Position numbers and translations under genes: made by a program. This document shows positions 33,817-46,054 of a DNA stretch of 64,000 nt, piece by piece. The notes under the pieces are model-generated. The model was not told the origin of the DNA. It worked only from the letters and a program-made list of their open reading frames with translations, and did not search any database. This DNA comes from Siphonodentalium dalli (taxonomy: Eukaryota; Mollusca; Scaphopoda; Gadilida; Siphonodentaliidae): positions 207,738,151-207,802,150 of the forward strand of contig CP136065.1 in assembly GCA_032622095.1 (NCBI GenBank), given 5' to 3'. The first letter of the stretch is position 1. The number at the start of each line of letters is the position of its first letter.

Positions 33817-34026
33817 AATCAGAGAAGGAGTCATCGATGGTGATGGTGGCTGAGCTCGGCTCTCCAAGAGCGGCGCCCGTCGGCTGTCTCAGGACCACCT
33901 CGAATCTCTCCAAACCCTCTAACACGGGTCGTCCGATGTCGTCCAGAATGGAGATCTTCACTGCTTTCATGGTGACGCCGGGTTCGAAGTCGAGAAGACT
34001 ATTAACAGCAATGTAGTCGATACCAG
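33817..34026 (-). CDS. FRAS1/FREM2-like exon: end of Calx-beta 3
   Basis: A 210-bp exon, phase 1/1, encoding [40 protein letters not shown] and then [16 protein letters not shown]. The DD and the ExxERFEVVL motif mark the Calx-beta C-terminal half. Acceptor ATCTGTTACCAG, donor TGATT|GTAAGT. The intron immediately 5' of the exon holds a 38-bp tandem duplication and is part of a larger three-copy duplication. Confidence 0.92.
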
Positions 34027-34069
34027 CTGGTAACAGATACAAAATTTGATATAAAGGTGAATCATGAGA

Positions 34070-35580
34070 AAAGGAGAGTTAGGGTGTGGAAATAAATAAA
34101 TTTCTAATTTAAGGTAACTGAATCTGGAAATAAATAAATTTCTAATTTAAGGTAACTGAATCTTCTCCAGAACGCTTATATAAAACAAAATATATCTCAG
34201 TAAAAAAAATTAATATTTGCATCCAACACATCAAGGACTGCATATATTTAACCCTTACATGACAGGAGCTGATCTGGTGCAGCATTGATGATCCTGTGCC
34301 AGTGCATTCTCTTATATATGCAAGTCTACCACAGGGAGCCTCGCATATATAAGAGAATGCACTGGCTACTAGGTCAAGGTAATGGTATTAGGCCAATGTA
34401 TTCTCTTATATATGCAAGGCTCCCTATGGGAGTCTCGCATATATATGAGAATGAAATGGCACAGGGTTTTCAAGAAATTTCAGGAAGCTCCAGTCATGGA
34501 AGGGTTAAGTAAATTAATTTCTAATTCAAGGTATAAACTCAACCTTCTCCAGAAGGCTCATATAAAACGAAAATATCAACCCTCTGTACAAAAATTTCAT
34601 ATTTGTTTCCAAGGCATATTACGGCTGATGCAAGGAATGCATATGTTTAAACCATCATTTTCTATATTCTAGTTTATGACATTGTAGTAACTATAGATCT
34701 CTAATGTTTTGCTTCAAGTGAGCCATAAATTTTGTCAGGCTATTTTTTCTGATGTAACCAGATGTAACAACATTAATATTGGATAACTTTGAAAAACCAA
34801 ACATAAGAAAAAGTTTGTTTGAAGCTGCCACATGGATCATGAACTTATCCATCAATTTAACAGAAAACTGCATCAGCTAGTGACAGATAATATCAACAAA
34901 TTCCTCCCCAGACTCAATATAACTTCTGATTTAATAAGGAAGAAAGTTTCACTCTAACATAAGGCCAGAACCCAGAGCACCCCACCCCAAGTTCACATGT
35001 ATCAAACTTAAAATGTAAATTTAATATGACCAAACCATACATAATCATGATATAAATTATAAAACTATAGACTTTGTACCCTGTGTGGTGTGCATCATGA
35101 GAAACGATGAGTTAAGGTGTGCAAATAAATTAATCTCTAATTCAAGGTTGAATAGGTAACTCAATCTTCTCCAGAATGCTTAATATATAAAATGAAAATA
35201 TCAACTTCTTCATATTTGTTTCCAAGGCATACAGCTGAAGCACGGAATGCATATGTTTAAACAATCATTTTCTATATTCTAGTTTATGACATTGTAGTAA
35301 CTATAGATCTCTAATGTTTTTCTTCAAGTGAGCCATAAATTTTGTCAGGCTATTTTTTCTGATGTAACCAGATGTAACAACATTAATATTGGATAACTTT
35401 AAAAAACCAAACATAAGAAAAAGTTTGTTTGAAGCTGCCACATGGATCATGAACTTATCCATCAATTTTACAGAAAACTGCATCAGCTAGTGACAGATAA
35501 TATCAACAAATTCCTCCCCAGACTCAATATAACTTCTGATTTAATAAGGAGGAAAGTTTCACTCTCACTTAAGGCCAGAC
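34070..35580. repeat. Three-copy local duplication next to exon 33817-34026
   Basis: Related blocks begin at ~34060, ~34506 and ~35090, sharing AATAAATTAATCTCTAATTC-type and TTCTCCAGAATGCTTATAT-type sequence. The last two copies (34500-34970, 35110-35580) are ~95 percent alike over 450 bp with a 610-bp offset. The first is cut short by the B2 element. A 38-bp tandem duplication lies at 34088-34163. Confidence 0.75.
34252..34504. mobile_element. Family B2 foldback, complete copy
   Basis: TTAA-flanked. CCCTTACATGACAGGAGC and GCTCCAGTCATGGAAGGG ends. Outer hairpin with CAGTG/CACTG arms, inner with CAATG/AAATG arms. Inserted in the local duplication. Confidence 0.8.
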
Positions 35581-36207
35581 CAGTTCTATTTCTTGGCAAT
35601 GGGTCTTACTCAAATGACCAGGAGTGCCGATCCTGCCGGACCAGGCGGGAGTACATGCCTCCCCTGCCCTCATCCAAGAAGGATGGGACCAGAGCATAGA
35701 GGCATTTGCCCCTCATTAACCTTTTTGGCATTTATGCTATTACATTTTACCAAAACAGGTGCCCTTTTCTTCTGAAGCCAGAAAGGGGGGAATGGTGGAA
35801 GTGTGGTGCAAAGTGCCCTTTCAATCTTCCTAAAATGGCGAGAAATACCTTAAATATATTTGACCAGCATTGTTATATTTTATCCAATCTAGATGCTAAA
35901 TATGAGCTTGGTCCTGCTTTATCATGCTGTATGAGGACCAAACAATAGCCTTATCAGCATCTATGCTATTACATTTGACTAAGACAAGTCCCCTTTTCTT
36001 CTGAGTTATGGCCCCCAGTTTTCCACCCCGGTTGCTTTCTGGAAACACCAGAAATGGATCGATTTTAACCCTTTACCCAACAGAAGGGCCCTATGCCAAT
36101 GCATTCTCTTATATATGCGAGTCGACCATAGGTCGCCTTGCATATATAAGAGAATGCATTGGCTTAACACATTCAAAATTATAAAATTGTTAAAGAATGT
36201 AAGAAAT

Positions 36208-38500
36208 GAAAGTGTCAATGACACTGTAGCTCAACTTAGGTAGGGGAATAATTTAATGGTTGACAGTAAATGGAGGAATAGGAAAGGTGCTAAATGAAAT
36301 GTCTAACCTGCGCCAAAGGATTTAGTGATGCAAAGAGTAAGATACAAGATGGCTGCTGGTGGCCATTTTTTTTTACCAATTGACCCCAAAAGGACTCGTT
36401 CCCATCTACGTATAATTGTTAACATCCATGACAAATTTTATGAAGATCTGACCAAAGCTACGACCTACAAATTTCATAATGATCAGACGAACAGTACGAC
36501 CTGTAGACCGCGCCAATGGATTGAATCTTGAAATCCAAGATGGCCGCTGGCAGCCATGTTATTTGGCCGAATGACCCCACAATGATTCGTTCCCATCTAC
36601 ATGTCAATGTCAACATTCATGACAAATTTCATAAAGATTAGACCAAAGGTACAACTCGTTCCCATCTACATGTCAGTGTTAACATCCATGACAAATTTAA
36701 TAAAGATCAGACCAAAGGTATGACCTGTAGCCCACGCCAAAGGATTTAGTCATGCAAAGAGTAAAATGCTGGTGGCCATGTTTTTTGACCGAATGACCCC
36801 AAAACGACTCGTTCCCATCTAAATGTCATTGTTATAATTCATGACAAATTTCATGACCATCTGACCAAAGCTACGACCTGTAGCCCACACCAAAGGATTT
36901 AGTCATGCAAAGAGTAAAATCCAAGATGGCTGCTGGCGGCCATGTTTTTTGACCGAATGACCCCAAAACGACTCGATCCCATCTACATGTCATTATTAAC
37001 ATCAATGACAAATTTCATGATGATCAGGGGAACAGTACGATCTGTAGCCCGCGCCAATGGATTGAATCTTGAAATCCAAGATGGCTGCCAGCGGCCATGT
37101 TTTTTGGCCGAATGACCCCAAAATGACTCGTTCCCATCTACATGTCAATGTCAACATTCATGACAAATTTCATAAAGATCAGACCAAAGGTACGACCTGT
37201 AGCCCGGGCCAAAGGATTTAGTCATGCAAAGAGTAAAATCCAAGATGGATGCTGGCGGCCATGTTTTTTGGCCGAACGACCCCAAAATCCCTCGTTCCCA
37301 TCTACATGTCATTGTTAACATCCATGACAAATTTCATGATGTTCCGATCGAAGCTACGACCTGTAGCCCGCGCCAAAGGATTTAGTCATGCAAAGAGTAA
37401 AATCCAATATGGCTGCTGGCGGCCATGTTTATTGGCCGAACAACCCCAAAATGACTCGTTCCCATCTACATGTCAATATTAACATCCATGACAAATTTCA
37501 TGATGATCAGACGAACAGTACGACCTGTAGCCCGCGCCAATGGATTGAATTTTGAAATCTAAGATGGCCGCCAGCGGCCATGTTTTTTGGCCGAATGACC
37601 CCACAATGATTCGTTCCCATCTACATGTCAATGTCAACATTCATGACAAATTTCATAAAGATTAGACCAAAGGTACAACCTGTAGCCCGCGCCAAAGGAT
37701 TTAGTCATGCAAAGAGTAAAATCCAAGATGGCTGCTGGCGGCCATGTTTTTTGGCCGAACAACGCCAAAGGATTTAGTCATGCAAAGAGTAAAATCCAAG
37801 ATGGCTGCTGGCGGCCATGTTTATTGGCCGAACAACCCCAAAACGACTCGTTCCCATCTACATGTCAATATTAACATCCATGACAAATTTCATGATGATC
37901 AGACGAACAGTACGACCTGTAGCCCGCGCCAATGGATTGAATTTTGAAATCTAAGATGGCCGCCAGCGTTCATGTTTTTTGGCCGAATGACCCCACAATG
38001 ATTCGTTCCCATCTACATGTCAATGTCAACATTCATGACAAATTTCATAAAGATTAGACCAAAGGTACAACCTGTAGCCCGCGCCAAAGGATTTAGTCAT
38101 GCAAAGAGTAAAATCCAAGATGGCTGCTGGCGGCCATGTTTTTTGGCCGAACGACCCCAAAATCACTCGTTCCCATCTACATGTCAATATTAACATCAAT
38201 GACAAATTTCATGATGATCAGAAGAACAGTACGACCTGTAGGCCGCGCCAATGGATTGAATCTTGAAATCCAAGATGGCTGCCAGCGGCCATGTTTTTTG
38301 GCCGAATGACCCCAAAATGACTCGTTCCCATCTACATGTCAATGTCAACATTCATGACAAATTTCATGAAGATCAGACCAAAGGTACAACCTGTAGCCCG
38401 CGCCAAAGGAAATTGTTGACGGACACACGGACACACGGACACACGGACGACGGACGCCAAACCATGGCAATAGCTCAAACTTACAAAAGTAAGTTGAGCT
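36208..38500 (+). mobile_element. Non-autonomous Helentron (HINE/pearl-like) with central tandem array
   Basis: Subterminal inverted repeats TAGCTCAACTTA (36227-36238) and TAAGTTGAGCTA (38490-38501). A 3' stem-loop ACTTAC-AAAA-GTAAGT sits just before TGAGCTAA, and an AGTGTCAATGACACT palindrome lies at the 5' end. The centre is a ~165-bp tandem array and a short ACGGACACACGGAC minisatellite (38418-38452). This layout matches bivalve pearl/HINE elements as I know them. No helicase is encoded. The host site AAGAAA/AAAAATGG shows an A-rich target. Confidence 0.65.
36320..38410. repeat. ~165-bp tandem array, about 12-13 units, two unit types alternating
   Basis: Unit landmarks are CCAAGATGGC(C/T)GC, GGCGGCCATGTTTTTTGG, ACTCGTTCCCATCTACATGT, CATGACAAATTTCAT and GACCTGTAGCCCGCGCCAA. 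One unit type continues AAGGATTTAGTCATGCAAAG, the other TGGATTGAATCTTGAAATC. The types largely alternate, giving a dimer-like higher order. Several units are internally shortened (36660, 37760). Confidence 0.85.
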
Positions 38501-39938
38501 AAAAATGGTAAAAAGTGTTAAAAAAAGATTTGTTTTAGGCCAATGCATTCTCTTATATATGCGAGGCGACCTATGGTCGACTAGCATATATAAGAGAATG
38601 CATTGGCACAGGGCATAACTGTAACTATCACAATGTGGTCAAGGAGCCGATTCCAATGATATCCATATTTGTATGGTTCTATTGAGACAGACCGAAGATA
38701 TTTTAGGCTGTTGAAGCTTTATTTGGCCGGTTTTGACCGGTTTGTTGGGTAAAGGGTTAAAGTCACTTTTGTTTTAAAAGCTTGCCTTATATGGTTTGTA
38801 CATTTAGGAAATAATAATAAAATAAATGTGGTCTGCAGTAATATGTGGTTGACACTATTATAATGATGTTATCATATAACGCTGCATTTTAACTCATGCC
38901 TGCTATTAGGCTCACCCACTAACTTTTGAATAATATTTTTTTCGAGGGCCGTATCCCCGTTTAGACCCACCCAAAATTTACAGACATTGGAAAACGGTAT
39001 AAGTATATGCACTGTGTCTGACAACGATGTCACAGATGATAACGATAACGATGTCAAGAATGACAATGCTATGACTGCCAAGTCAATGTAATGATATATA
39101 TAACTTATATCAATTATTTTTTGCTTATAATAAAATACACTGTATGTATGTCTGTTTGTTAATCATTCATTCCATCCCTAAACAAGCAGTGAATGATGTA
39201 TATTGAAAACTGTTGGAAGGAAAATTACTTAAGTGGTGTCCTGCGACAACCGAGTGGGAATGATCATCGCACACGAAAACCTGTGATAATAAATTCTATT
39301 CACTGCTATCCAAGAAATTATTTATTGAAATTGTACCAGTAAGTCCAAATATTGTTCTATGATAAACTCCAAACGTCACTCATCCAAGCAGAGAGTGGGC
39401 TAAATGATGCTTAACATTAGTAATATAAAAAAACAGCCCACACTCACACAACACACCAATGTTCGCATGATTACTACTTTAAAAATGATACATAAATTTG
39501 AAAACTAAAATAATTTCTAATTCTTATTCACTTTTAATTCACTTCTCCAGCTCAATTTTTTCCAATTTATCAGCATTGTTGAAACCAAGAAATCAAATTA
39601 GTTTGGCCTGAGAGCACATTAATAACAAATCATAAAAAAAACAAAAACTTCTGCACATATGTTTTAGTATTGAATAAGATCTGTTTTTCTTATCAGTCTA
39701 TGGATGACTTGATATATTACATACTGAAGCAAAAGTGTGTCCATGACGATGATGCATTTTAAATCATTCACGCTTCTGTAGAATTAACTAATTTGAACAC
39801 TAATGTTAACTTTGGTGCCACACACAGTGCCAGTGAGTAGAAATTCAGAACTTTTTTTTGTATTGGTTCTGTAGGACATATTATAAAACTAACTTGATGA
39901 TATTGTCACATGTGCCGAAAAACATTAGGAATTTTAAC

Positions 39939-40312
39939 CAGGGGCGCCGGAAGAGGGGGGGGGGGGGGCAGCTGCCCCCCCCTGCCCTTTACAAAGGGGG
40001 GCGAGCGGGGCAGGACTTGCCCTTTTTCTGGAGACAGAAAATGCTTTTTGTGTGTTTAATCTCGTGTTTTTATAGCAAAATGTGACTTTTTTGGTCCAAA
40101 TACCACCAATTTCACAAGGAATATTAATTTTTTGTCAATTTTATCGCAAAACGCCCATAAAAAACGACAAATACCATTAAAATAGGGATTTTTGCCACAA
40201 TAAATTTATGGTTATTTTCCCGAGTTTGCGGAGAAAATGCCCTTTTTTGGGGAAAAGTGCCCTTTTTGTAGGCTCTGCCCCCCCCTGCCCTTGGATGCTT
40301 CCGGCGCCCCTG
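39939..40312. mobile_element. hAT-like miniature element, 374 bp
   Basis: Ends CAGGGGCGCCGGAAG and CTTCCGGCGCCCCTG, flanked by perfect ATTTTAAC duplications (39931-39938, 40313-40320). A G run is followed by GGCAGCTGCCCCCC at the left. Interior GCCCTTTTT motifs recur. A decayed relative may lie at 40440-40660. Confidence 0.92.
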
Positions 40313-40934
40313 ATTTTAACCCGTTGTTATGTAAAGAACAATGGTTACTATCCTAGATCAAGTTAAAGATGGTAATAATCATCTTCAAGTCAAGTCCCCT
40401 CACCCCTTAATAGTACTACTACAAAGTTTATTTATAATCTGGGGGCGCTAGAACAGGATGTAGAGGGGGAAACTGCCCTTCCAAAAAGGGGAGTACATGT
40501 GGGCACAATTATACCCATTCCAGTAAAAATGTAACAAGAAAGTGCTTGAAAAGGCTGTATGATTTAAAAAAAATTGCCTTTTCTGCCAATACATCTGACT
40601 GAATATAATGCCCTTATCTGGAAGTTGTGCCCCTTGGTTGCTTCTGACACCCATGCTTATTATTGTGTTTTTGAGGGTAAATTTGAGGAAATTATATCTG
40701 GGGATCATTAGCTGAAAGTCCACAGGCACACAGGGGAGTTGTGTGTGGTGTATAACAATATTAGACATATCTACATGTGGGGGAGAATATGGAAATGTTG
40801 TTAAGACCCCAGACAATTTTAACATTGAAGTACTGTTAGCTACTTTAAGTCCCTGATCAGTTAACCACCAGAGTAAGGGTGACACAATTATCAAGGGGTT
40901 GGGGACAAAATTCTGAAATGAATTAACTGCATAC

Positions 40935-41084
40935 CTTTGGCTGAATTTGGGCGTGTCCTCTTTGACCTCACAGTGACGCTGGATGGTTTCGTGAGATCGG
41001 TCCCCGTTCTCCACACTTTGACTTCCAAGAATCTTTCGCTTTCATCCACTTTGTAATCAGATTCCCCGAAATAAAAAGCTGGCT
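40935..41084 (-). CDS. FRAS1/FREM2-like exon: start of Calx-beta 3
   Basis: A 150-bp exon, phase 1/1, encoding [19 protein letters not shown], then [20 protein letters not shown] and ending NSAKG. It is the N-terminal half of the third Calx-beta domain. Acceptor TTCTTTTTCAG, donor CAAAG|GTATGC. The next exon lies ~6.9 kb away, across an intron holding a Helentron-like element and several foldbacks. Confidence 0.88.
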
Positions 41085-41151
41085 CTGAAAAAGAAGATTG
41101 AATAATCTGATCAAAACAAGAGTGTATGTTTAACCCTGTCTATACTAATTA

Positions 41152-41485
41152 CACAGTGGGCTAGCATCACCAAATTAACCCTCTGGAGACCTCATTCTGC
41201 ATGCCCTCATCTGCGATGGGAGACATAGACTCAGAATGAAGTCCCCAAATGGTCAATATTGTGATGTACACCCATTGGGAACCTCGATTATGCAATGTGC
41301 CGTCTGCCAATTTGGGGATATAGAGAAACTAATCTAAAAAAAAAATATGATAAATTTGATAATAAAGAAATTCCACAGAAGATGAGGCCTAAGCAGAATG
41401 ATATCCCCAGAGAATGTATTTAGTGATGCTAGTCCGCTATATGGGATAGCGTCACTAAATTCACCCTCTGGGGACCTCATTACAC
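41152..41485. mobile_element. Foldback family C, long copy
   Basis: GGGCTAGCATCACCAAATTA start, CTGCATGCCCTCATCTGCGA, GTCCCCAAATGGTCAATATT and a right GGTGAATTTAGTGACGC-type hairpin ending GGGGACCTCATTA. Left end truncated. Confidence 0.6.
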
Positions 41486-41760
41486 TAAACTCAGACTTGG
41501 TTCCCTTAAGGCCCCCACACATTTGAGTAATCAAGCTAACACTATTGCTCATTGTCTGCGGTGTGTTTTCTCTGAGCAATTGGTCATGCGAGCAATCAGA
41601 CTTGCACATCAAACATTTTTTATATTTTGTCGACTCCCGAGCCCGATTGCTCAGGACTGCGGGGTACATGAGCCATATTGCTCAGGAAAGCAGGATGAAA
41701 ATGTGTGTTTCTACAACCAGTTTGTGTTACCAAGTTTTTTACTCTTTTAACCCTTTACCC

Positions 41761-42143
41761 AACAAACCGGCCAAAACCGGCCAAATAAAGCTTCAACAGC
41801 CTAAAATATCTTCGGACTGTCTCAATAGAACCATACAAATATGGATATCATTGGAACCGGCTCCTTGACCACATTGTGATAGTTACAGTTATGCCCTGTG
41901 CCAATGCATTCTCTTATATATGCAAGTCGACCATAGGTCGCCTCGCATATATAAGAGAATGCATTGGCCTAAAAAAAAATATTTTTTTAACACTTTTTAC
42001 CATTTTTTCTTACATTCTTTAACAATTTTATAATTTTTAATGTGTTAAGCCAATGCATTCTCTTATATATGCGAGGCGACCTATGGTCGACTCGCATATA
42101 TAAGAGAATGCATTGGCACAGGGCCCTTCTGTTGGGTAAAGGG
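41761..42143. mobile_element. Family B1 foldback, complete copy
   Basis: TTAA-flanked with both hairpins. Same layout as 13415-13806; differences are scattered single bases. Confidence 0.85.
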
Positions 42144-42147
42144 TTAA

Positions 42148-44192
42148 ATGGTGATGTCTGTTCAACTAAATATGGAATGAACCCAGAATGTCATTAGAGT
42201 GGTTCTGAATGTGACCGATATTAGGCCACTATTTTGAATATCTGTATTTTTGTCAACGAAGCATATACGTTTAGCTCTAAAACATCAATAAATCATCAGA
42301 ACAATGTCAGCCTGCAGAATAACTGTAAAAAAGATAATGAACTATTTCGCCCTAAGCTACACTTCTGTTTACCCGCATCATGAATCCTAATTAGTTTGCT
42401 TGACTTCATAAATGTAAGGGCATCATCGAAGTAACGAATGAAACACTTAAGAAAATGACAGAATTACGCCATAAAATGCAAGTTTTGCGTGATGGATAAA
42501 TAAAATATGTAGCTATAATGCTGTCGCTTAAAATGTTTATGTTCACTCGGGGGATTTTGCATCTAATGGACTCGGCAGAGCCTCGCCCAATATATGCTCA
42601 AATCCCCACACACACATAAACCGGTTAAGCAATGGCACTAACTACATATTCTATATATATAAAAGCAACTGGGTTGTCCTAGTATTCTTGTACCCTCAGT
42701 ATGGACACTTTTATAGCCTGAGATAAATATACTCTATAACTTTAAACTTTTAATTTGATATATAGAAATCTTGGTGCAAAGTGACGCAGTAAAACTGAGA
42801 AATGTATTAAGCTGCGTAATAGCTGTGCAAAATAGCGAAATGAAAGGTGTATATTCTCAAGCAAGAATCTGGTAATTCTAGAGACCTGTGGGACAGTGGG
42901 AGAAAATTCAGGTATCATATTGCAGTGGGACAAAAAATATGCCATTGTATTTTTCTGGTAACTGATCATTTTCATAAAGTCAATTGTCTGAATAATAAAA
43001 GTACACCTGTATCACAGAAAGTACAGGAGTATTATTTCTGAGCAGCTATGCTGAGCGGAAAAGATAGCTTTTTTATAGTTTATAAGTCACATCATTCCAG
43101 AATAAAGTATCTAAGTCTACATAATATGTCACTATTAATCTGAGTGATGACACTTGTTATAAATGACAGAAATTCACAGAGAAGACTTCAATTAAGACAG
43201 TTATAGCATAAGTTGAAATATATAAGAGGTACGAAGGTACCCACGTTAGTTCATACGCACCTATTTCCTCTGAAACTAAGTGCTATTACTTCAACAAAGA
43301 CACTTCTTGTAACAATAAATAGGGTCCCCCCTAGAAGCATCCATAGACAAGGGGACTTTGTTGTGAAGCAAATACGAAGAGGAGCATTGAGTCTATTTAT
43401 GTCATTTAGCTCAAATTATAGATAAATATCTTTGTGGAATATTACCTATGTTGAGCAATAGAACAATTTCTCATAAAGGCTAATGGGGAGCACTGTTCGT
43501 CTAATTTAAGCCCTTCTGAGAAATTTCTATCATTGCTTGTCTCTAAGTGATTAAATCATTCAAGCTTTATTCTTTGTTGAGTCCCCTTTATGTTTTGTCA
43601 ATTCTAGCAAACTTTCGAACCTAATGTATTCAACAGAATTATTTAAGGAAACGGTTACCTATCATTGCATAAAATAATTAACCACTACTTTAGATTTCCT
43701 GTTTAAGATTGTAGGTACATGTATTCCCATCGGTACATCTGCATTTGTTTCAGTTTCTTTTAACCTCTTCGCTGCTATATGTTAGTACTGAGTACAGACG
43801 TAAAATGTAATCTGTCTGCTATACAACCATACTGAGTGCGGACCTACTTCAGCACACTAGCAGTAGGTCAACACCACGATCAGAGGAAAATTTCCCACTC
43901 CTAATTAACCCCACCATTTTGGAGAAACAAGAAGGGCTTTTAGCCGATTTTGTCTTCATGTTTTGAGTATGTGTGGTAGTATTATGTATTGAAGTGGGAT
44001 GGAAAATCAAGCCGTTTGTAAACCATGATCAGTACGTATACTGCGTGCATCTCAGGGTATCTAAGACCATTTTGATGATTTGGACTACTCCTCATTTGAA
44101 ATTGAGTAGAAAGAAATCTTATTTACAACATCCAATCATAATAGGAAGAAAAGAAGTCAATCTTAAAATCGGTCAGATGGTTGCTACCTTAA
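42148..44192. other. Intron stretch, nothing recognised
   Basis: Part of the intron between exons 49549 and 40935. AT-rich, no supported exon, repeat or element apart from an isolated GGGACAGTGGGA-like patch near 42890. Confidence 0.35.
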
Positions 44193-44429
44193 CACTTTCG
44201 TGACGGGAGCCACGTTGGTGCAGCAAGCATTAAAGATACTGTGCCAGTGCATTCTTATATATGCAAGTCTCGATCCCAAAAGGAACCTCACATATATGAC
44301 AATGCACTGTTAGGCCAATGTCTATTCTATTATATACGAGAGGCTCCCTATGGGAGACTCGCATATAATAAGCGAACACATTGGCACATGGTTTTCATAC
44401 AATTTCCGGAAGCTCCAGTAATGAAAGGG
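44193..44429. mobile_element. Family B2 foldback, decayed copy
   Basis: TTAA-flanked. CACTTTCGTGACGGGAGCC and GCTCCAGTAATGAAAGGG ends. Both hairpins are present but with several stem mismatches and small deletions. Confidence 0.7.
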
Positions 44430-44734
44430 TTAAACATTTAAAAGTACATGTACTTAAGGACCAAAACTCACAAACTTTATTTATGAATTTATGTTGGTAA
44501 CAAAATACTTTTATGTTGGCAACAAAATACTTTTATGCTGGTAACAAATTAGCAGTCTAGTAATAACTAGACCAAGGTTTCCTTACAGTCAACTCTCAGT
44601 CTAGAGACACCGGTACCAAATTTCATTTCCGCGATGAACGGGGAATTCCCATCTGGCGATAGCTCATTAATATTCATGTTTCCAAATATAGCAACTGAAT
44701 GTTTACTTTTCAAATCGGCAACAATCATTGGAGT

Positions 44735-44940
44735 TATTTGATGCGGCAAACAGTTTTGCCGTAACCGGTAGGAAGAATGGCTAACACCGCTTTTCTGGTT
44801 ATCAACAAACTCCTCAGAATAAACTCCTGTTCTTGTTTCGGCGAATCAATACAAAGTTTCTTTAAAACGTTCTTAATTGCAATTTCGAAAATTTCTATTT
44901 CGCTAAAGTCTTCCACTGTTTTAGCGTAGCCTCGCTTTCA
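44735..44940 (-). pseudogene. RecQ-like DNA helicase N-terminal fragment
   Basis: The minus-strand frame from 44916 reads MEDFSEIEIFEIAIKNVLKK then LCIDSPKQEQEFILRSLLIT and VLAILPTGYGKT, then leaves the conserved path and stops. LPTGYGKT is a Walker A motif (GxGKT) in the RecQ/DEAD style (LPTGYGKS), and K-x-Q-x-EFI is the Q-motif-like lead. Only ~55 residues remain, no later helicase motifs follow. Such RecQ-like fragments are often spread by transposons. Not part of the surrounding FREM-like gene. Confidence 0.65.
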
Positions 44941-45533
44941 TCTAGAATTTCCGCTTCGGTAATACTTATTTTTAGAACTATTGGGCGGGGCTTGTATGAA
45001 TAATTACTAATTTGAATAGGTAATGGGATTTGCAGGTAGTTCTTGATTGGTCGAGCAACGCATTGCCTGGTGCGTATTGGTTGGATTTCTCCCGTTTGAA
45101 ATAATTTATGCCATCAATGTCCCAAGACCTAAGTTGAAAGTAATGAAAATTAGGTCTGGTTTTAATAAGACTGACAAATTAGCAATGATACAATATTTGA
45201 AACTGGGACAAAGTATAGGGAAGTTCTCTATTAGTTGAATTATGTACAACCATAAAGTGTAATGCCGGTGTCTTTAAGCTAATTTCTGACTGTGATGATG
45301 GAGATAAGGTTGTTGAATGGTGCACCACCATGTCAGGGCTCCATGGTCCCGCTGGGAATCTTAATAGCTTCACAGCTCCCATAACACCCAACATATTATA
45401 CAGGGTAATCTGCATGTCAGAAATCTCAGAACCACTGATAACAAAGCTCCAAGATTTTCATAAGAATCTCAATGCAATAAACAGTAGTATAGTATTCCCT
45501 AAACCAGTTGATTTTTGTATATTTCTTGCTTAA

Positions 45534-45914
45534 CCCATTACCCAACAAACCGGCCAAATAAAGCTTCAACAGCCTAAAATATCTTCGGTCTGTCTCAATA
45601 GAACCATACAAATATGGATATCATTGGAACCGGCTCCTTGACCACATTGTGATGGTTACAGTTATGCCCTGTGCCAATGCATTCTCTTATATATGCGAGT
45701 CGACCATAGGTCGCCTCGCATATATAAGAGAATGCATTGGCCTAAAAAACTCTTTTTTTAACACTTTTTACCATTTTTTCTTACATTCTTTAACAATTTT
45801 ATAATTTTTAATGTGTTAAGCCAATGCATTCTCTTAAATATGCGAGGCGACCTATGGTCGACTCGCATATATAAGAGAATGCATTGGCACAGGGCCGTTC
45901 TGTTGGGTAAAGGG
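45534..45914. mobile_element. Family B1 foldback, copy
   Basis: TTAA-flanked; left end CCCATTACCCAACAAACC with a shortened GGCC repeat; two hairpins, one arm with a TTAAATATGC change. Confidence 0.82.
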
Positions 45915-46054
45915 TTAAACTAAACTCCATGGGTGAGCCAACAATTTATCAATGTCCTATAATATCCAGATATCCTCTGACAAATGATACTGAAAATGTT
46001 GATTGAGAATTATTCATCAAATATTTAACTCAATTTTTGTCTCCTCAGTTTTAA

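Larger units (their letters stand above)
36069..38756. mobile_element. Family B1 foldback expanded by a nested Helentron-like element
   Basis: Opposite orientation to most B1 copies. CCCTTTACCCAACAGAAGGG at the left and GGTTTGTTGGGTAAAGGG at the right, TTAA-flanked. The two hairpins are ~2.35 kb apart because of the insertion at 36208-38500 into the AT-rich centre. Confidence 0.88.

Noticed and set aside
34691-35483. Two nearly identical 60-residue frames at 34691 and 35301
   Set aside because: Their identity is explained by the local DNA duplication. The sequence is otherwise intronic and not recognised.
40440-40660. Decayed relative of the hAT-like element at 39939
   Set aside because: GGGGGCGCTAGAA and GCTTCTGACACCC are suggestive, but no target duplication could be matched; left as a comment only.
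40448-41014. 188-residue open frame
   Set aside because: Only its first part overlaps the real exon, in a different frame. The remainder is intron read-through past the GTATGC donor.
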